From contig JACSVZ010000022.1 in the NCBI GenBank assembly GCA_014706295.1, positions 13,596,830 through 13,660,829 of the forward strand: DNA of 64,000 nt, read 5' to 3'. This DNA is from Lycocorax pyrrhopterus obiensis. Taxonomy: Eukaryota > Chordata > Aves > Passeriformes > Paradisaeidae. Positions within the stretch are counted from its first letter, which is position 1. Every line of letters starts with the position of its first letter. Positions 51,507 through 64,000 of this stretch are shown here, in pieces. The notes under the pieces are model-generated. The model worked only from the letters and a program-made list of their open reading frames with translations, searched no databases and was not told the DNA's origin. The position numbers and the translations under genes were made by a program.

Positions 51507-54500
51507 CAGAATACAGCAGAGAATACTTCATCCCTTTGTGCTCCCCATATCCCAGTGAAGTTCTCTACCTTCCTGAGACTTTTCAGAGGCATTCTGTCTT
51601 AGCTATCTCTGGAGAAAAGGTTTCTCTGGTGAAAGCAGAGTATTTTGGACACCAGTAAGCAAAGTAGGTCTGTCAAATCCAAAGGATAAGGTTAGGAAAT
51701 AATTCTTGTAAACCAAACAACTTCAAAGTGCCAAAATATTCTTGTGGGTGACCAAATATTTAAATCTCAGAACAGCTTAGTTTCAAAAAACTAGTTTTAA
51801 TCTGAAAGTCAATTTCATGAAAAAGAAAAAAAAACCATGAAACAGATTTTTTGCCTTAGTATTTTGTGTTTGAACACTCTGGCTCTACTCCTCTGCATGT
51901 TCCAACGCACCTCAACGTTAGCACGGTTTCCTCTTTTTCCATGCTGTATTTTGGGGATGAAAGCACGGTATTCTAATGCAGCATTTATTATTATCTGCAT
52001 CAAGATTAGACAAACACTTTATCTTCAATCTATTGAAATTGTTTGATTTCTGTTTCTGATTGACAAAAACGAGAGGCAGATTCTGAGGTGTTCTTTAATA
52101 TGCAAACCAGAGACATTATTTACACTATTTGTAGTGGAATTTATGGTAGACACAACTGCTTTTGAAGGTTATTTTCCTTAAAGAAATTATTTTGCTTCTG
52201 ATACCCCACTGTTTTGCATTTAGCAGCAAGTGATTTATGAAGGAACTCAGTTAAATATTAGAAGTTCTGCATTTTCATAGTTCATTTTTTCTCACCAATT
52301 CCATATATGCTTTTTCTCTCTTATGTATTCCGAGCTCTGTATTCAGTAATCATTCTTTCTAACAACCTAAATATGTACTGCATTATTTGTGAATTAGAGA
52401 GCAATTTATTTAGGAATTTCAGAAAATTACTTTTCTTCTGGGTGCTATTTTGCAATCTATCCATTTTGTTTTTTATCTACGATTGCTTCTATGTCACATG
52501 AGCCTTAAGAGATATTTCATACAGATGTGAATTGCAGGATTTAAAAAAAAAAAAAAATTTCAAAGGAAAGATCCAGCTTTGATTGTGGCCAGAAGGAAAA
52601 AGTAAGCTCGATGAATACAAGACAAAACAAAGGAACAAAATCTTGTACAGGGCTGCTGTTATATAAACATATCTCTATAATGAGATGTCTCCAGCCACAC
52701 AGGCCTGGATCTGACAATCAATTCCAAATTCCTACAGCAGAATGAAGCAGGATTGCCCCAGCATCCTCCTACAGCTTCTTCCAGGAATTTCCACACCGAG
52801 ATATATTTTTCCCATGAATTAGATTATTCCACCTGACCCTAAAACATTCATTCAATTGGGTTTTGTGAAATGTGTTCTTCACATATTGAAGTTAAATAAG
52901 CATTAAAGTCTCAGTTCAAGACTCACATACCCACTGGAGGCACCTGGTGCATAATTTTGAATAAAATATGGCCACAAAAAGAAAATTTACATTACGCAAC
53001 AAGAAACACTTGGCAAACCACATCATCCACAGCAGCTAAAGAGAAACATATTTGGGCTACACATTTAATGTGCTAATGTGCGGCAAAGTAAGTCATTAAC
53101 ACTGAGATGTGAGATATAATTTAGCAGTTCTTTTTCATGTGTAACCCAGGTGCCAAAAAAGCCACTCGAGTTTCCTTTGCCTTCTCTTGCCTCGCCGTAC
53201 TGAACGCTGCCTGCAGTGGGAAAGAAAACAAGGGCTTTTGTACCTCCTCCCTAACAAATAAGGTGAAATTTAGCATTTCAAGGGTCTAGACCAAAATCTA
53301 AGGAGTCTTTCTTAACCTGGAAGTAAGGTTAACTTCATCCTTTGCCTCTGTGCCAAATCTGCTAATTTAATAGAGCAGTTTACATCAAAATTACAGCCGT
53401 GCAACATATGCAGAAGCCAACCCACTGGAAGGAGGAAAGACATCTATCCAGCTGGTCTGGTGCTAAAAACAAACCCATCCGACAGTCAGGAGCACTATTT
53501 TCATCCTGGCTTCCAGCCACACCAATACCCTTCCCAAGGCTCTTCTCCTCTCCCTCATCACATCCTATCCACTGAAAGCTGGTTTTGCACAACTCCTCAA
53601 CCCTTTCCTTCCGTAGGAAGACTCCCCAGTTTGCCTCTCACACCACAGCTCCCAGCCTCTCCTGAGCTCCTCTAGGAGCCTACAGAGACAGGACAAAGTC
53701 TTGTGTCTCTAATTTGACTCGAATTTTAGTGTGTGCCAGGCCAGAGATCAATAACTTTGAATTTTTTTCACGTAAAACTTCCTGTTACCACATACTGGCA
53801 AATGGCTGCGGGTCTAAATTATTGATAGTAACCTATTCATAATTTGACTATGGGAAAATGTTGATGGTGGACCTGGAGTAACAACTTCAGCTTTACTCAG
53901 CAGTAATATAAATATCAGGCCCCAACTAAATGAGGGTCCAGAGCAGGAAAACAGGTGCATCGAATTCACATCCAGCAGGAAAACAAGGTGAAGGCACATT
54001 TCCACAGAGTGGGGAAGCAGAGAAACAAACCACCAGAAAAGTGCAAAACCCAAGATGCACTGAATTAGATTCCCTCTGGACTATGGGAATCTAGGACATC
54101 AAACCCACGTCACAAATATTATCCTCGCTCAAGCAACTCGGTGAGTGAAGTTGTCTTACCTAGAAGCACCCATTTAATAGGGAGAGTTTCTTTGCTTAAG
54201 CCTTTACATATCCTTAAAGGCTCATGTGTATAAACTGTTCTGGAACCTGGTTTGGGAAATTCGTAAACAATTTACAAGCACGTTTGCCAAAAAATCTGGC
54301 CTACGGCTCCTGTGTGTGTTTTTGGAGTTAAACCTTTTTACAGGCTCCTCAGTGACATTTAATTAGAAGTCTGGGTGGCACATTCAGCCTCATGTCAGCA
54401 AAATACCTTGGGTAAACATCAGCAAGCAAACTTCAATGGGTTTATTTACCACACAGTTAATAACCTGGGTGAACTATTTGTCTTGGGTCTAATATTTATT

Positions 54501-57204
54501 TTGGCGGAAAACTTGGTACACATCCTTTATTCTTTTTGCCTCTCATATGTACGGAAATTTTAGAAATATCCATTGACAAATAGCAAAGTTCAGAACCTTT
54601 TCCTGAAAATAAACACTGCTCTATTGCTTTTGTATCAAAATGTTACTAAGCACTCACTCAACAAAAAACAGAAGGTTCTCTTACTGTCTCATACTCGCAC
54701 CCTTCACTTCTTTTAAACACACAGAAACGCTCTCAAGAGAACATGTACCACACTGAATTACTTTATTTTCAATAAAATCCAGCAGCAGTACTATAGAAAC
54801 CATCTTCACCATGATTAATGTGGGAAACATTTGGAAAACATGTTATTATTATTCTAAATTACATTTGCTTGAGTTAATTTTTATGCATGGTTACTAAAAT
54901 ATAAAGAGTTCTGAATTGTTAATTGCAACATTCATTCTTCTGAGATAAGATGAGATTTGAAGAACAAGTACGTGTTGCTGAAAGGTTTTTAGTTTGAGAA
55001 TCTGCAAACTAAAGGGTCCAACATATTGTAAAAGTCAGTCTCCAGGCTATCCAACCCAAAGATTACAGTGCCAATGACGTCCTTAATTAAAGATTTCTGT
55101 TAAACTTCAAGACTGGAATGTACTTCTAGCTTGATGCTGTGACAGAAAACTGTTTTATTCTGCACTTCTATGCTGTTTTTCCTCTTAACGCTATTGCTGA
55201 GTGTTAAATCCTCTCTTGTCCTACAACAGCATTATCTGTTTCCCAGGCAAGGTAACGCACTCTCTCATAAAGTTGTGATGGATTAAGATGCACTGGGATT
55301 GTGAATCACACCACAGAGGGACTGGGCAGTGCTTCTCCCTGCAGATTTTGCAGATTGTTCTAATGACACCTTTATCCACGGCCCATGCAGTCCCCAGTAA
55401 ATGTATGGTTTGTATAAAAATAGAAGTACACAGATGTGACTGAAACATGGAACTGGAAAAGAATACGGATAAAACGTTAGACTCCCTCTCCTGTAACCTC
55501 CACGGCTGCAAGTGATTGATCCTACAAAAGACAGAGTCTCAGGGACCAGATTCCTTTTCTCTGGTGACAGAGGAAGCATCCGAGCAGGACCTGAAGGTTT
55601 CATAGACAGAAAAGCACAGTTGCTCCAGTCTTTCCTAGTAATAACCAGAAGAAATAATTCTCCTGTCTGTAATCAGCTACAGCACAATTACACTTTCAGT
55701 GCAACGATTAAAGTTCAAGAGAATTGAGAGATGCTCGATTCCAATAAAACAATAAATGTCGCATCTGAATTTAGCATTGCTGCACAAAGTTTCCTCTCAA
55801 TAGCAGTCAATTCATTTTCTATTTGGCCCGTAATAGTCCTAAAATCCTAAATACCAGCACCACAAACCCCAAGTGCAGAGTCAATTACTACTGATTTTCA
55901 ATAACTAGCACAGTTTAGAAATGTATCTACTGAAAATATTCGATAATTCATTTTTTATTTTGAAAACCTTAAATGGGATATTTATCAGTAAATCGGGGAA
56001 AAAAAATATTTAACCCTACAAGTGAATCAGTTGCTGCAAATAGTCCTTGTCTGTAGTTACAACTCTGCTTTTGCAAACTTGCAGTTTAATTATTCCTTGC
56101 TTCAATATCCCAAAAGCAACTATGCATTTTTCAAAAGTTATTGGATCATAATCAGTGCTTTCAACCAGACTTCCAGACAAAGCCTACCCAATACCTTATT
56201 CATTAATAATGGCACATACTTTGATTTATATTGTATGCATTCAGCAAAGAAACAGCCTGTCTCTGGTGGAAAGCAGGCTCCCTCATTTAGCGGATAAAGA
56301 TGTTTCACCTTCAGCCCAGACAGAGCCACTGAGGAGTCAGAGTGAAGCTGTGGGTTTGGCTCTGTAGAGAAAGAACAGGTGGATCGTGGAAAAGGTAAAA
56401 TGGGAATAGGGAGGATGCAGGGATTGCACAGAAATGTGCAAAGTTGCCGATATGAGGGCACAGTTGCCACGTGCACCGTGGAGGCAGCAGCAGCACTGGC
56501 ACCCGGGCAATGCTCATTCCTCGACTTCAGGGGGCACCTACTCAAATCGGCATTTGCTGTTCTCTCTACAAAACTGTCCCTCTTCCTTCTTCTGGTTTTC
56601 CTGTGAGGTTGGAGAAACAAGGAGTTTCACGATCACCTCCTCAATCTGCTCTAATTTCACCAGCCAAGATCTTCCTGGACTTTGCTTTCCATAGCCGAGA
56701 GTTTATTTTCCTTTCTGCCACTTCAGGCTTTCACCTACGCTCAGAGAACATTGCTCCATAAACTGCAATGAGACTTCAGCTGGGGAAAAAGGATTTAAAG
56801 GCCACAAGGAAACTGAAAGTCCTGTTTTTCTTTATGAAAAGTGGATTGGTCGTTTTGCCTGCTTTAAAAACCACTCAAATATAATGAATCAATTTGTGCC
56901 GTTTCAGGAGAAACCATAACATTATTTCAAAAGAAAGTAAGAGTGTTATAAGGGGACAAAAAGAAGGAGAAGAAAGCCCAGACAATTTAAAAATACATAA
57001 CTGGCATCCACTTTATGGCACCCCACTCTTTGGAAACTGTTTTATACTTAATACATACCACTGACTTCTTTTTAGGCTGAAACACACTGTACCCTTGAAA
57101 AAATTTTTCCTCAAATCTCAATTTATGCACTATGGTAGCACAAAAATATTTGAGAAAAGCTGGAAGGTAACTTACTTTGCCAGTCCACTAAAAACCTTTT
57201 TTAC
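51507..57204. other. non-coding DNA
   Basis: No gene, RNA or mobile element is recognised apart from an A15 run. The frames around 56.1-56.8 kb overlap on both strands and look like chance. AT-rich conserved-looking stretches occur at 52.07-52.17 and 53.03-53.15 kb. Confidence 0.65.
52543..52557 (+). repeat. A15 homopolymer
   Basis: Fifteen consecutive A residues between AT-rich flanks. Confidence 0.9.
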
Positions 57205-57272
57205 AGAAAAAATCCAAAACAAACACAAAAACCCCAAAGAAACAAACAAACAAAAAAAGAAGAGAAAAAACA
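57205..57272 (+). repeat. A/C-rich low-complexity tract
   Basis: Nearly all A and C on the plus strand (aatccaaaacaaacacaaaaaccccaaagaaacaaac and so on), turning into A/G at the end. It is one of four such tracts within 4.3 kb, all A-rich on the same strand. Confidence 0.85.
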
Positions 57273-57435
57273 AAGTTCCGTGGTTATTGCAGACTTAGCC
57301 CTTCTGTTCCTGGGCTGAATTCATGCAACCCCAGGAAGTGTGAGGAGTTACCATGAGATCAGGGACAAGACTCAAGCATACAAAACACAGAAATTTACAC
57401 TGACATGCTGAGATTTCGATTGAAAAAATATTAAT

Positions 57436-57562
57436 CCCAGCAGATATTCAAAACTTGATGGTCAAGGCCCTGAGCACCCTGATCTAGGCCGGCCCTGCTC
57501 CAAGTGGGATCTCAACCAGGTGACCTCCAGAGGGTCATTCCAGTCAACTACTCTAGGATTTT
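57436..57562 (+). mobile_element. CR1 LINE fragment, 3' end
   Basis: The stretch cagatattcaaaac...ggccctgagcaccctgatctagg...ctgctccaagtggg...caggtgacctccagagggtcattccag matches in order the familiar 3' end of avian/reptilian CR1 retrotransposons (gag-caa-cctgatctag, gat-gacctccagaggtcccttccaacc). The orientation is plus. Only the last ~125 bp remain and they have drifted, and the terminal octamer repeats are reduced to ctctaggatt. This is a typical old, 5'-truncated, inactive copy with no reverse-transcriptase coding. It is also the best evidence that the host is a bird or other sauropsid. Confidence 0.87.
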
Positions 57563-59270
57563 TTTTAAGGTTTATAATTATTAAAACCAATGTTTTTTTG
57601 AACAGCTTTGTCATAAGGATAAAAACTTCACTGCATCAAGAAGCTGCATTAAATACAAGAGAGACTTTAGAAGACAATGCAGTCAACAGCAAAAGAGCCT
57701 GACTCAGTGCCCAAATTCTCTTTCTTGTAGTCCTAAAAAAAGATGTTTAAAAAACAATTCCAGAACAGCAGACATTAATATCCAATAGACATTCCCTGCA
57801 CTGCCATCTGGCCTAAATTTCTTTCCATTCCATTGGATTTCTTGCATTAGTAACTGGTATTTCAAAGGGAGACATTGCACACAAATGCTCTGTTGCCACT
57901 ACGATTAGTTCAGCTTTTACATTTTAAAGTCTGGGTTTTGTCTGGGAGAATGTGAATGCTTCCTTAACAGCTAATACCTGTAAGGTGAGGAAAAATACTA
58001 CATGGTCAGATATTAGTGTCTGGACAGGTGCTATCGAGGAGTTCATCTTAAATCACTGCAAGGCCAATTTATTTTATGCCTATAATTGCTACTCAAAGTT
58101 CACAGTGGCATTTTGCTGATGTGCCTAAAATAGTCTTCGTGGGTGCTGTTAGAGCTGATTTGACAGTAGGTAAGGCAAAAGGGGCAATGATCCAGCTGAA
58201 TGCCTGTCTGAGTCATTTGATAAGTGTACAGCCTGTGCAGAAACTTCTTAATTGCTCCAATATTCTTCAGTTGTTGCTGTTCACGGGCTCTGTGAGAAAG
58301 GTCATCAATCACGGAGCGTGTGAAGTTTTTATGTTTTGCTTGCTTAACAAAATACATTTTAAAGAAAGTAAAACCAGTTAATAAGAACTTAAGGAGGTTA
58401 TGATGTTCCCTCTCCCAACAGCAAATCTGGAACATGAATCATTTAGTATCTGTATTAGAGGGAGGCACAAGCTTAGTGCTAAACCTTGCTCTTATTCGTG
58501 CTCTGCAAGAGAAAACATTGCCTCTGGTATTTAGATGTGATAACGGTAGCAATAGATCCACTAATTAAAAACTTGTGATGTACGCAAAGGGGTAGAGTAG
58601 GCAACCCCATAATCTAGTCCTGGACTTGCCCCTGAGTTCAAGACAAGTCATTCAGTAGTTTTACATTTTTGATAAGCCATGAAAGAACACAGCCTACGTG
58701 TGGTGATGTGCAACAAGTCTTGAGAGATCTGAGAACACAGAGCACCTTCCCAGATTTCAGGACACTCTCATCACTTCCACGTGCTGAGGACAATACTGGC
58801 TCTTCATCTGAGGTACAAAGAAAGGTCAACCTTGATGCATGGCCCTTCTTTCCTGCTCCAGTCCGAGTGTTGCTGTGAAAAATGTGCCAAAAATTGAGTG
58901 GGTTGACTTTATTTCACTGGCTGATCCCCTTGCTTTGGATTAGTCTCGTTGCATAAGGAGGAGTTTTCATTCCAGACAAGATACCAGGCCTGAATTCAAC
59001 CCTTTGTATCTAATAGTGTGTACATTTCAGATCGCATCAAGGTTGCCATAGGAACAAAAAGACTTGTATTGAATGGCAGAAAATGCAAAAAATATGATGT
59101 ATGAATCCTGCATAATTTGTTGACAGTAAATATTCATTGCCTGAGGCCTACATCACTTTAAAATTACACATTTTTGCTAAGAAAGAAATGGAAAACTTCA
59201 TAAAGCAATTAAATTTTACAGAATATTCACATTTTTTCCACTTGCTGCTTTTGGAAATACTTTTTTTTGG

Positions 59271-59310
59271 ATATATATCTATATATATACACGCACACAC
59301 ACACCCCCCC
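59271..59310 (+). repeat. compound (TA)n-(CA)n-C8 microsatellite
   Basis: A run of TA units passes into CA units and then a run of eight C residues. It is a likely polymorphic marker without coding potential. Confidence 0.92.
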
Positions 59311-59381
59311 CATCTCCAGTTAGGGAATTCTCTATGGTTCTGCCAGTGGGGATTTTAAAGAGATAGAAACCTGTCAATTAT

Positions 59382-59417
59382 GCAAAAAACCCCCCAAAAA
59401 ACCAAAACCCCAAAACA
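59382..59417 (+). repeat. A/C-rich low-complexity tract
   Basis: The plus strand consists of A runs and C runs only (caaaaaacccccc, aaaaaaccaaaacccc), resembling an irregular AAAACCCC repeat. Confidence 0.85.
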
Positions 59418-60910
59418 CTACATTTTACCACTGTCCCTTTATACCTGCCCTTCCAGTCCAGTCTCTCAAGTTAGGAACATCTGCAATATTATCTCCAAAT
59501 ACTTCTGAGCATTTTTCTACTCCCCAGCATTAAGTAGCCCAAAAGCTGAACTTCCCTTATATTTCCTTTTGGCTCAGATATTTTCATCCCAGCAGCTCCA
59601 ATGTTCCAACCTCAAAGCCTTTCCTGGCAAACCAAGCCCATACCAATAAGTTCTCTCTCCCAGACTTTATTTGATATAGTAACAGATGGATCCCAAACTG
59701 TAGAAAGACAACCACTGACTTCAAACCTGGAAAGATTTAAAGTGCATCTGTAATGTGCCAATTCCCACTGACTCCCACATTCCTATGGAAAACTGCAAAG
59801 GGGAGGATTTTAGGCTGCTGATAAAAGCATCCTGAGAAAACCCACAGCTCCCCACATGGAAATCCCTGTGATTGCACCTGCCTGGTTCTGGGGAAAGAGA
59901 CCCTTCTCTGGTATTTGACTACAATCTAACAAAACCCAAACCATGGTTTTCACTGAGAGGAGGCAGCAAGTTTTTTTTCACCATTAGCTCTGAAAGGCAC
60001 AGAAAATTGCAGAGATTCACAGGCGATACCATAAAGAGATTTTGGACACTGAACTCCCGTTGTTCCAGCTGCAAAGGAGAGAAGGAATTCTCCCTCAAAC
60101 AGTTATTATCAGATGCCTCACTGAGAACCGCATCACGTGATAAAATCATTCCTCTTATCCATGAACTGGATAATTAAATGGAGAGAAAAAACAATATTAC
60201 AAAATCAATCCTTACCCAGCAGCATCTACAGCGCTGACTTTACAGCAAACCCTTTCCACAACCCATGGAATTAGAGGAAAGTAAACTGCAAAGTTTGTTG
60301 AGTAAATTATAATACCAAATGAAATAATTTTGATCTTTTTGTGGACATTCTAGAAATGGAAAATAATTTATCCCCTAACGTCCTTGAATGATGAATATTT
60401 GGATTTATTTCAAAAGGAATCAAAAGAGTCAGAGTGTGTGAATGTAATGAATTTTGCTGCTGATACTGGGTAGAAGTGCAAATGGATCTATCATTTTCTT
60501 CTTGCCCATTAATGCTAATGCATGTGCATTGAAAAGAGAATATAATCCATAATATATGCAAAAAATCTGCATTATTGTTGGTAGAAGAGTTACACTTGTC
60601 CTTGGGCTTTAGTAATATTCTCTGCTGGTGCTCTTTTGTTTAATAAAAGCATCATTATTTTTCCTTTTAATTGAGTAGCTACACTTCAGAGCAGCATTAG
60701 TAAGACCATTTTCAAGTGAATTTTTGCTCTAACTCCACCATCCTCCTCTTTATATCTTTTTAGGGATGAGTGAATCTGCCTCCAAAACTTGATAGGAGCC
60801 AAATACGATTGCCTTTGAAGGTACAAAAAGTGTTCAAAAACTTCCCTTATGAAATAATTTTCTAATTTCTTCCCTTCTTAAGCCTTGCACAAAAGATACA
60901 AATATGGCTT

Positions 60911-60990
60911 AAAAAACCCCAAACCAAACAAAAAAACAAACCAAAACCGACCATCATCATAACAACAAACCCAACTAAAAAAACCCCCAA
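60911..60990 (+). repeat. A/C-rich low-complexity tract
   Basis: This is the longest of the A/C tracts, about 80 bp with irregular aaaacccc and aaacc units, interrupted by catcatcataac. The minus-strand frame over it (Gly/Phe/Leu-rich) is an artefact of composition. Confidence 0.85.
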
Positions 60991-61410
60991 GGAGAATTAA
61001 AATCAAAAATCCCAAGAGTAACAGGTGGAATAGAAAGGGAGAGAGCTGGAAATAAAGGAAATATGAAGTGTTACTACACACTTTAGGCTTCCCTCTGTCA
61101 CCAATATCGTATAATTTAGTAATTAGAGTTTGATCTCTTATGCAATTCTATGACTCCATTACAAACCACTGGTCCTGCGGACACCACGTGCCTTTCCCCA
61201 CCCCGTGAGCTCCTATGTCTGACACACAAAACATCATTTCCAGGGTGTCCAGCACTGCCCTGCCTTGCTCAGAGCCAGCCCAGTGCAGCGAATGCAGCGT
61301 TGGCCTCGGCTGCTCTTATTCTGCAGAGGGAAAACAAGCAGCTATTTCTAGGACTGGAACACAGGATCTACACTCAATTGGAAATGCCACAAAAATGGGG
61401 AGTTAGCCTC

Positions 61411-61470
61411 AATAAATAAAAAATTCAAACAAAAACAAAACAAACAACAACAAAAAAATCAAACACCAAA
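61411..61470 (+). repeat. A/C-rich tract, possible retrocopy tail
   Basis: An A-rich stretch starts with aataaataaa, which resembles a polyadenylation signal, and continues aaattcaaacaaaaacaaaacaaac. It follows a GC-richer segment at 61165-61330, so it could be the degraded tail of a retrocopy. No source transcript is recognised and no target-site duplication was found. Confidence 0.6.
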
Positions 61471-64000
61471 ACTATTGGCAACATACAGAAGGAAAAATCT
61501 GCCCATGCTTCCTCTTCCACAGAAAAATTTTCATTCCGTCACTCTCCAAGCTCAGGTGGGAATGCACCTTGGCTTGTTCTGGTCTCATTTTCCATTTCTT
61601 GTTTGTTTGTGAGACAAAAGTATTGTTTTCTGCAACAACAAAAATAATTAAAATGTTCCTGATTGTACAGAGGAGAAAAGAAATCCCTGATAGAACTGAA
61701 CAACCCATGGCAGAATCTGTCATCTGGAAAAAGTGGTTTTGAAAGCAACAGTGGTTTATGTGTTCAGGTAAATCACTCTATGACTTCCCTTAGCAATTTT
61801 CCATGGTTTTCTTTTCTCCTACTGAGTAACAAGTATAGCAAGTACTGTTTTCACCACTTTCTCCACACAGATTTCTTTTACAAATATTCTCTAGCAGACG
61901 TTATTTAACCATTCAGTCAATGACAGGTGATCATCTGAGCCAGATACCTCCCATCTGCTCAGCTCCTCCAGCTTCCAGCTTGTAAGTCTTAGATGGAAGC
62001 ACTTAATTTGCATGCTTTTCTAACACACCTGCACGATTTAATTCCCTTTGTTCCTTCCCTTGGATAGATTTGGAAACAAAGAACAAACATCCTCCCTCTG
62101 CACACCCCAGTCTTCCACGTGTAGAGGGAGGTTAAGACTGAAGTTGCAACTGATGGGAAGGCAAACCAAAAAACGCACCTTCAGAAAAAGAAAAAAAACC
62201 TTAAAAATTAAATTATTTTCAAGCCACTTAAATATTTTTTCCCACTCAATCACAGTGCTGAGTCCAGAGAGGACTCCAAACATGATTGTGTCTCGTGGTA
62301 CGAATTAGATTTTCATTTCAGGTCCCGTAATGGAAATGGCCCTAATTCAAATTCTTTAGAGAAGGTGTTTGCCCCTTGTCATCTGCTTAGATTTAATTTA
62401 AGAGAACATGAAAAAAAATTTAAAAATTAAAAGGTATAAATCACATCCCTGTGTTTGTTGTAATCACAGGATTTTTGTGAGAGAATGCTGGAAAAATAGA
62501 GAGCAAAGAGGCAAAGAGAGCACTTGAAATGTTTTGACTGCAAGTGCTTGCAAAAATGTTTTCTTCATGTCAAAATAAGACACCAGTAATAGACAACTTC
62601 CCTAAAAACGAGACTTAGGGCCATAATGGCCGGTGTAGAAGTGAATTGGGAAGTTGGATCCTTGAAGTTTAAAGGGGGAGGACTCCCAAGATTTGATTGT
62701 ATCAAAGTGCATAAAAACAAACAATAACGAATGGGTGTTTTCCTTACTAAAAGAAAATAATAAAACCAACCCAGGAAAATACAATCAAAAGCCAGATGAC
62801 TTATATCAGTTGAAAAATCACATGTGGCAGTTTTGTGCTGCATCATAAACATCCTACTCCCACAACAAGCCTCCAACAAGGTTCTCCTTCCTTTAGGCCA
62901 GGCCACAGCTCAAGAGGGGCTGCAAAAAGTTTGGGTGAGTAGAAATTTTACAAGCAGAGGAGTGGTGACACTTTGCACCAGGCTGGTGCCCCAACAAGCA
63001 GCTCAGGAGCACCAATAAATTGGTGCCCTGGCTTGAAGTGTCTCAGCATATGAAAATGAGGCACATTTTTGCACAGTTATGAATTGCAAAGCCGTAGGAA
63101 AGCCTGTGACATTCTCCTGGTGCTCCATATGCATGCGGTCAAGAGGGCACTAAAATGTTGAAGCACACAGTCAAATATGCTCTTGTCCATCAGGTCTGAT
63201 AATTCAGATGTTCAGGATTTACTCCCTCCTCGAAAATATTTTTCAGCAACTAAAATGACCTAGGTCACCTACAGACCTGCTGGTCATTTGGGAGGCAAAA
63301 CAAAACTGGTTTGTTTCCACCTCTCCACTTCAGCACTCATGTGCTCGGGAGTGTGCACCTGCATAAGCTGCAAGAGCAGTTGGGTTAGCAAGTGAAAACA
63401 ATAAAATCTACATGAGCACAAACAACACAAGGGCACTGAAATGTTTCAGCAGGAATTAATCCCACAAACGGCAGAACCAGGGTTGTGCTTTCACACACCT
63501 CCTAGAACCTGATTGGCAGCAGCTCCTGTATTGTGTCAGAAATTGTGACATTATTAAAAACAGAATGGCATCCTTAAAGTCTGCATTTAGATGAATAAAT
63601 ACAGGTTGAGTGGTTGCACTTGAGGCAATCATTTAGGGAGAACTCTGTCATGGGGTTTTTTTCACTAGCAAGTTCCAGTTCTTACTCTCAAGTTTAGTAA
63701 AAGTGCACTGAAAGGATGCCAACAAACACACAATTAGAAATGCCCAGAGTAATCAAGTAAGAAAAATTTTGATTCCTTATTGTGCTGCCTTAAAGAAATA
63801 CAAATGAAAAATCATTCTGATATGGCACTTGCGAGATACATTTAAAAGAATAAAATCTTCTTCCACAAGCTTCCTGTTGGTAATAAGCATTCTGTGCCCA
63901 GCTATACAGCACAGTAACACAATTTGTTCTATTTAAACATAAAAGAAAAAACAGGTACAAAGTGCAGCTATTACCCGGTTGCTGAAAGGTATTTTCTCCC

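Larger units (their letters stand above)
57563..64000. other. non-coding DNA
   Basis: The block contains the listed A/C tracts and microsatellite but no recognisable gene. The 101-111-codon frames at 58.08-58.44 kb (both strands) and 59.87-60.18 kb have no known motifs. From 61.5 kb to the end I see nothing specific. Confidence 0.65.

Noticed and set aside
56138..56620. 160-codon minus-strand frame with overlapping plus-strand frames
   Set aside because: Open on both strands over a GC-richer patch; no recognisable domain.
58076..58435. Overlapping plus (101 codon) and minus (111 codon) frames
   Set aside because: Neither resembles a known family, and no convincing splice sites flank them.
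63021..63031. tggtgccctgg, similar to a retroviral primer-binding site
   Set aside because: No LTR-like sequence upstream and no retroviral coding downstream.

Overview
The window looks like gene-poor nuclear DNA from a vertebrate, most probably a bird (sauropsid). The evidence is an AT-rich composition without CpG islands, very few interspersed repeats, a recognisable 3' end of a CR1 LINE at about 57.44-57.56 kb, one clear and two weak MIR-like SINE relics, and the absence of any mammalian Alu/B1/L1-type sequence. There is no operon structure, tRNA or rRNA gene, CRISPR array or plasmid/phage element. Almost all open reading frames are chance frames without splice sites or family resemblance.

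The one confidently recognised coding segment is on the minus strand at 5807-6350. It carries the conserved core of the FAM217 family (FAM217A/FAM217B), preceded by a good splice acceptor and open to its stop. It loses family resemblance abruptly at about 5882, with no splice donor there. It is best read as a 3'-truncated paralogue, duplicated exon or decaying gene copy. Two weaker coding candidates are reported with low confidence: an 85-codon frame bounded by splice-like sites on the plus strand (12596-12852), and a short single-pass membrane-protein-like frame on the minus strand (51282-51506).

Layout: 1-5.8 kb is non-coding with an (AAT)n tract, a MIR-like relic and a 16-bp perfect hairpin. 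The FAM217-like segment lies at 5.8-6.35 kb. From 6.4 to 31 kb the DNA is non-coding, containing the possible exon near 12.7 kb, a 15-bp perfect hairpin at 15.4 kb, and AT-rich stretches resembling conserved non-coding elements near 27.5 and 29.2 kb. At 31.4-33.8 kb there are two diverged copies of an unidentified ~70-bp repeat, with a MIR SINE beside the first. From 34 to 57 kb the DNA is again non-coding, with simple repeats, palindromes, regulatory-looking AT-rich blocks and the small membrane-like frame. At 57-61.5 kb there is a CR1 fragment, several A/C-rich tracts and a TA/CA microsatellite. From 61.5 kb to the end nothing specific is seen.

No convincing new biological system is visible. 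Whether the window is intergenic or lies in long introns cannot be decided from sequence alone.
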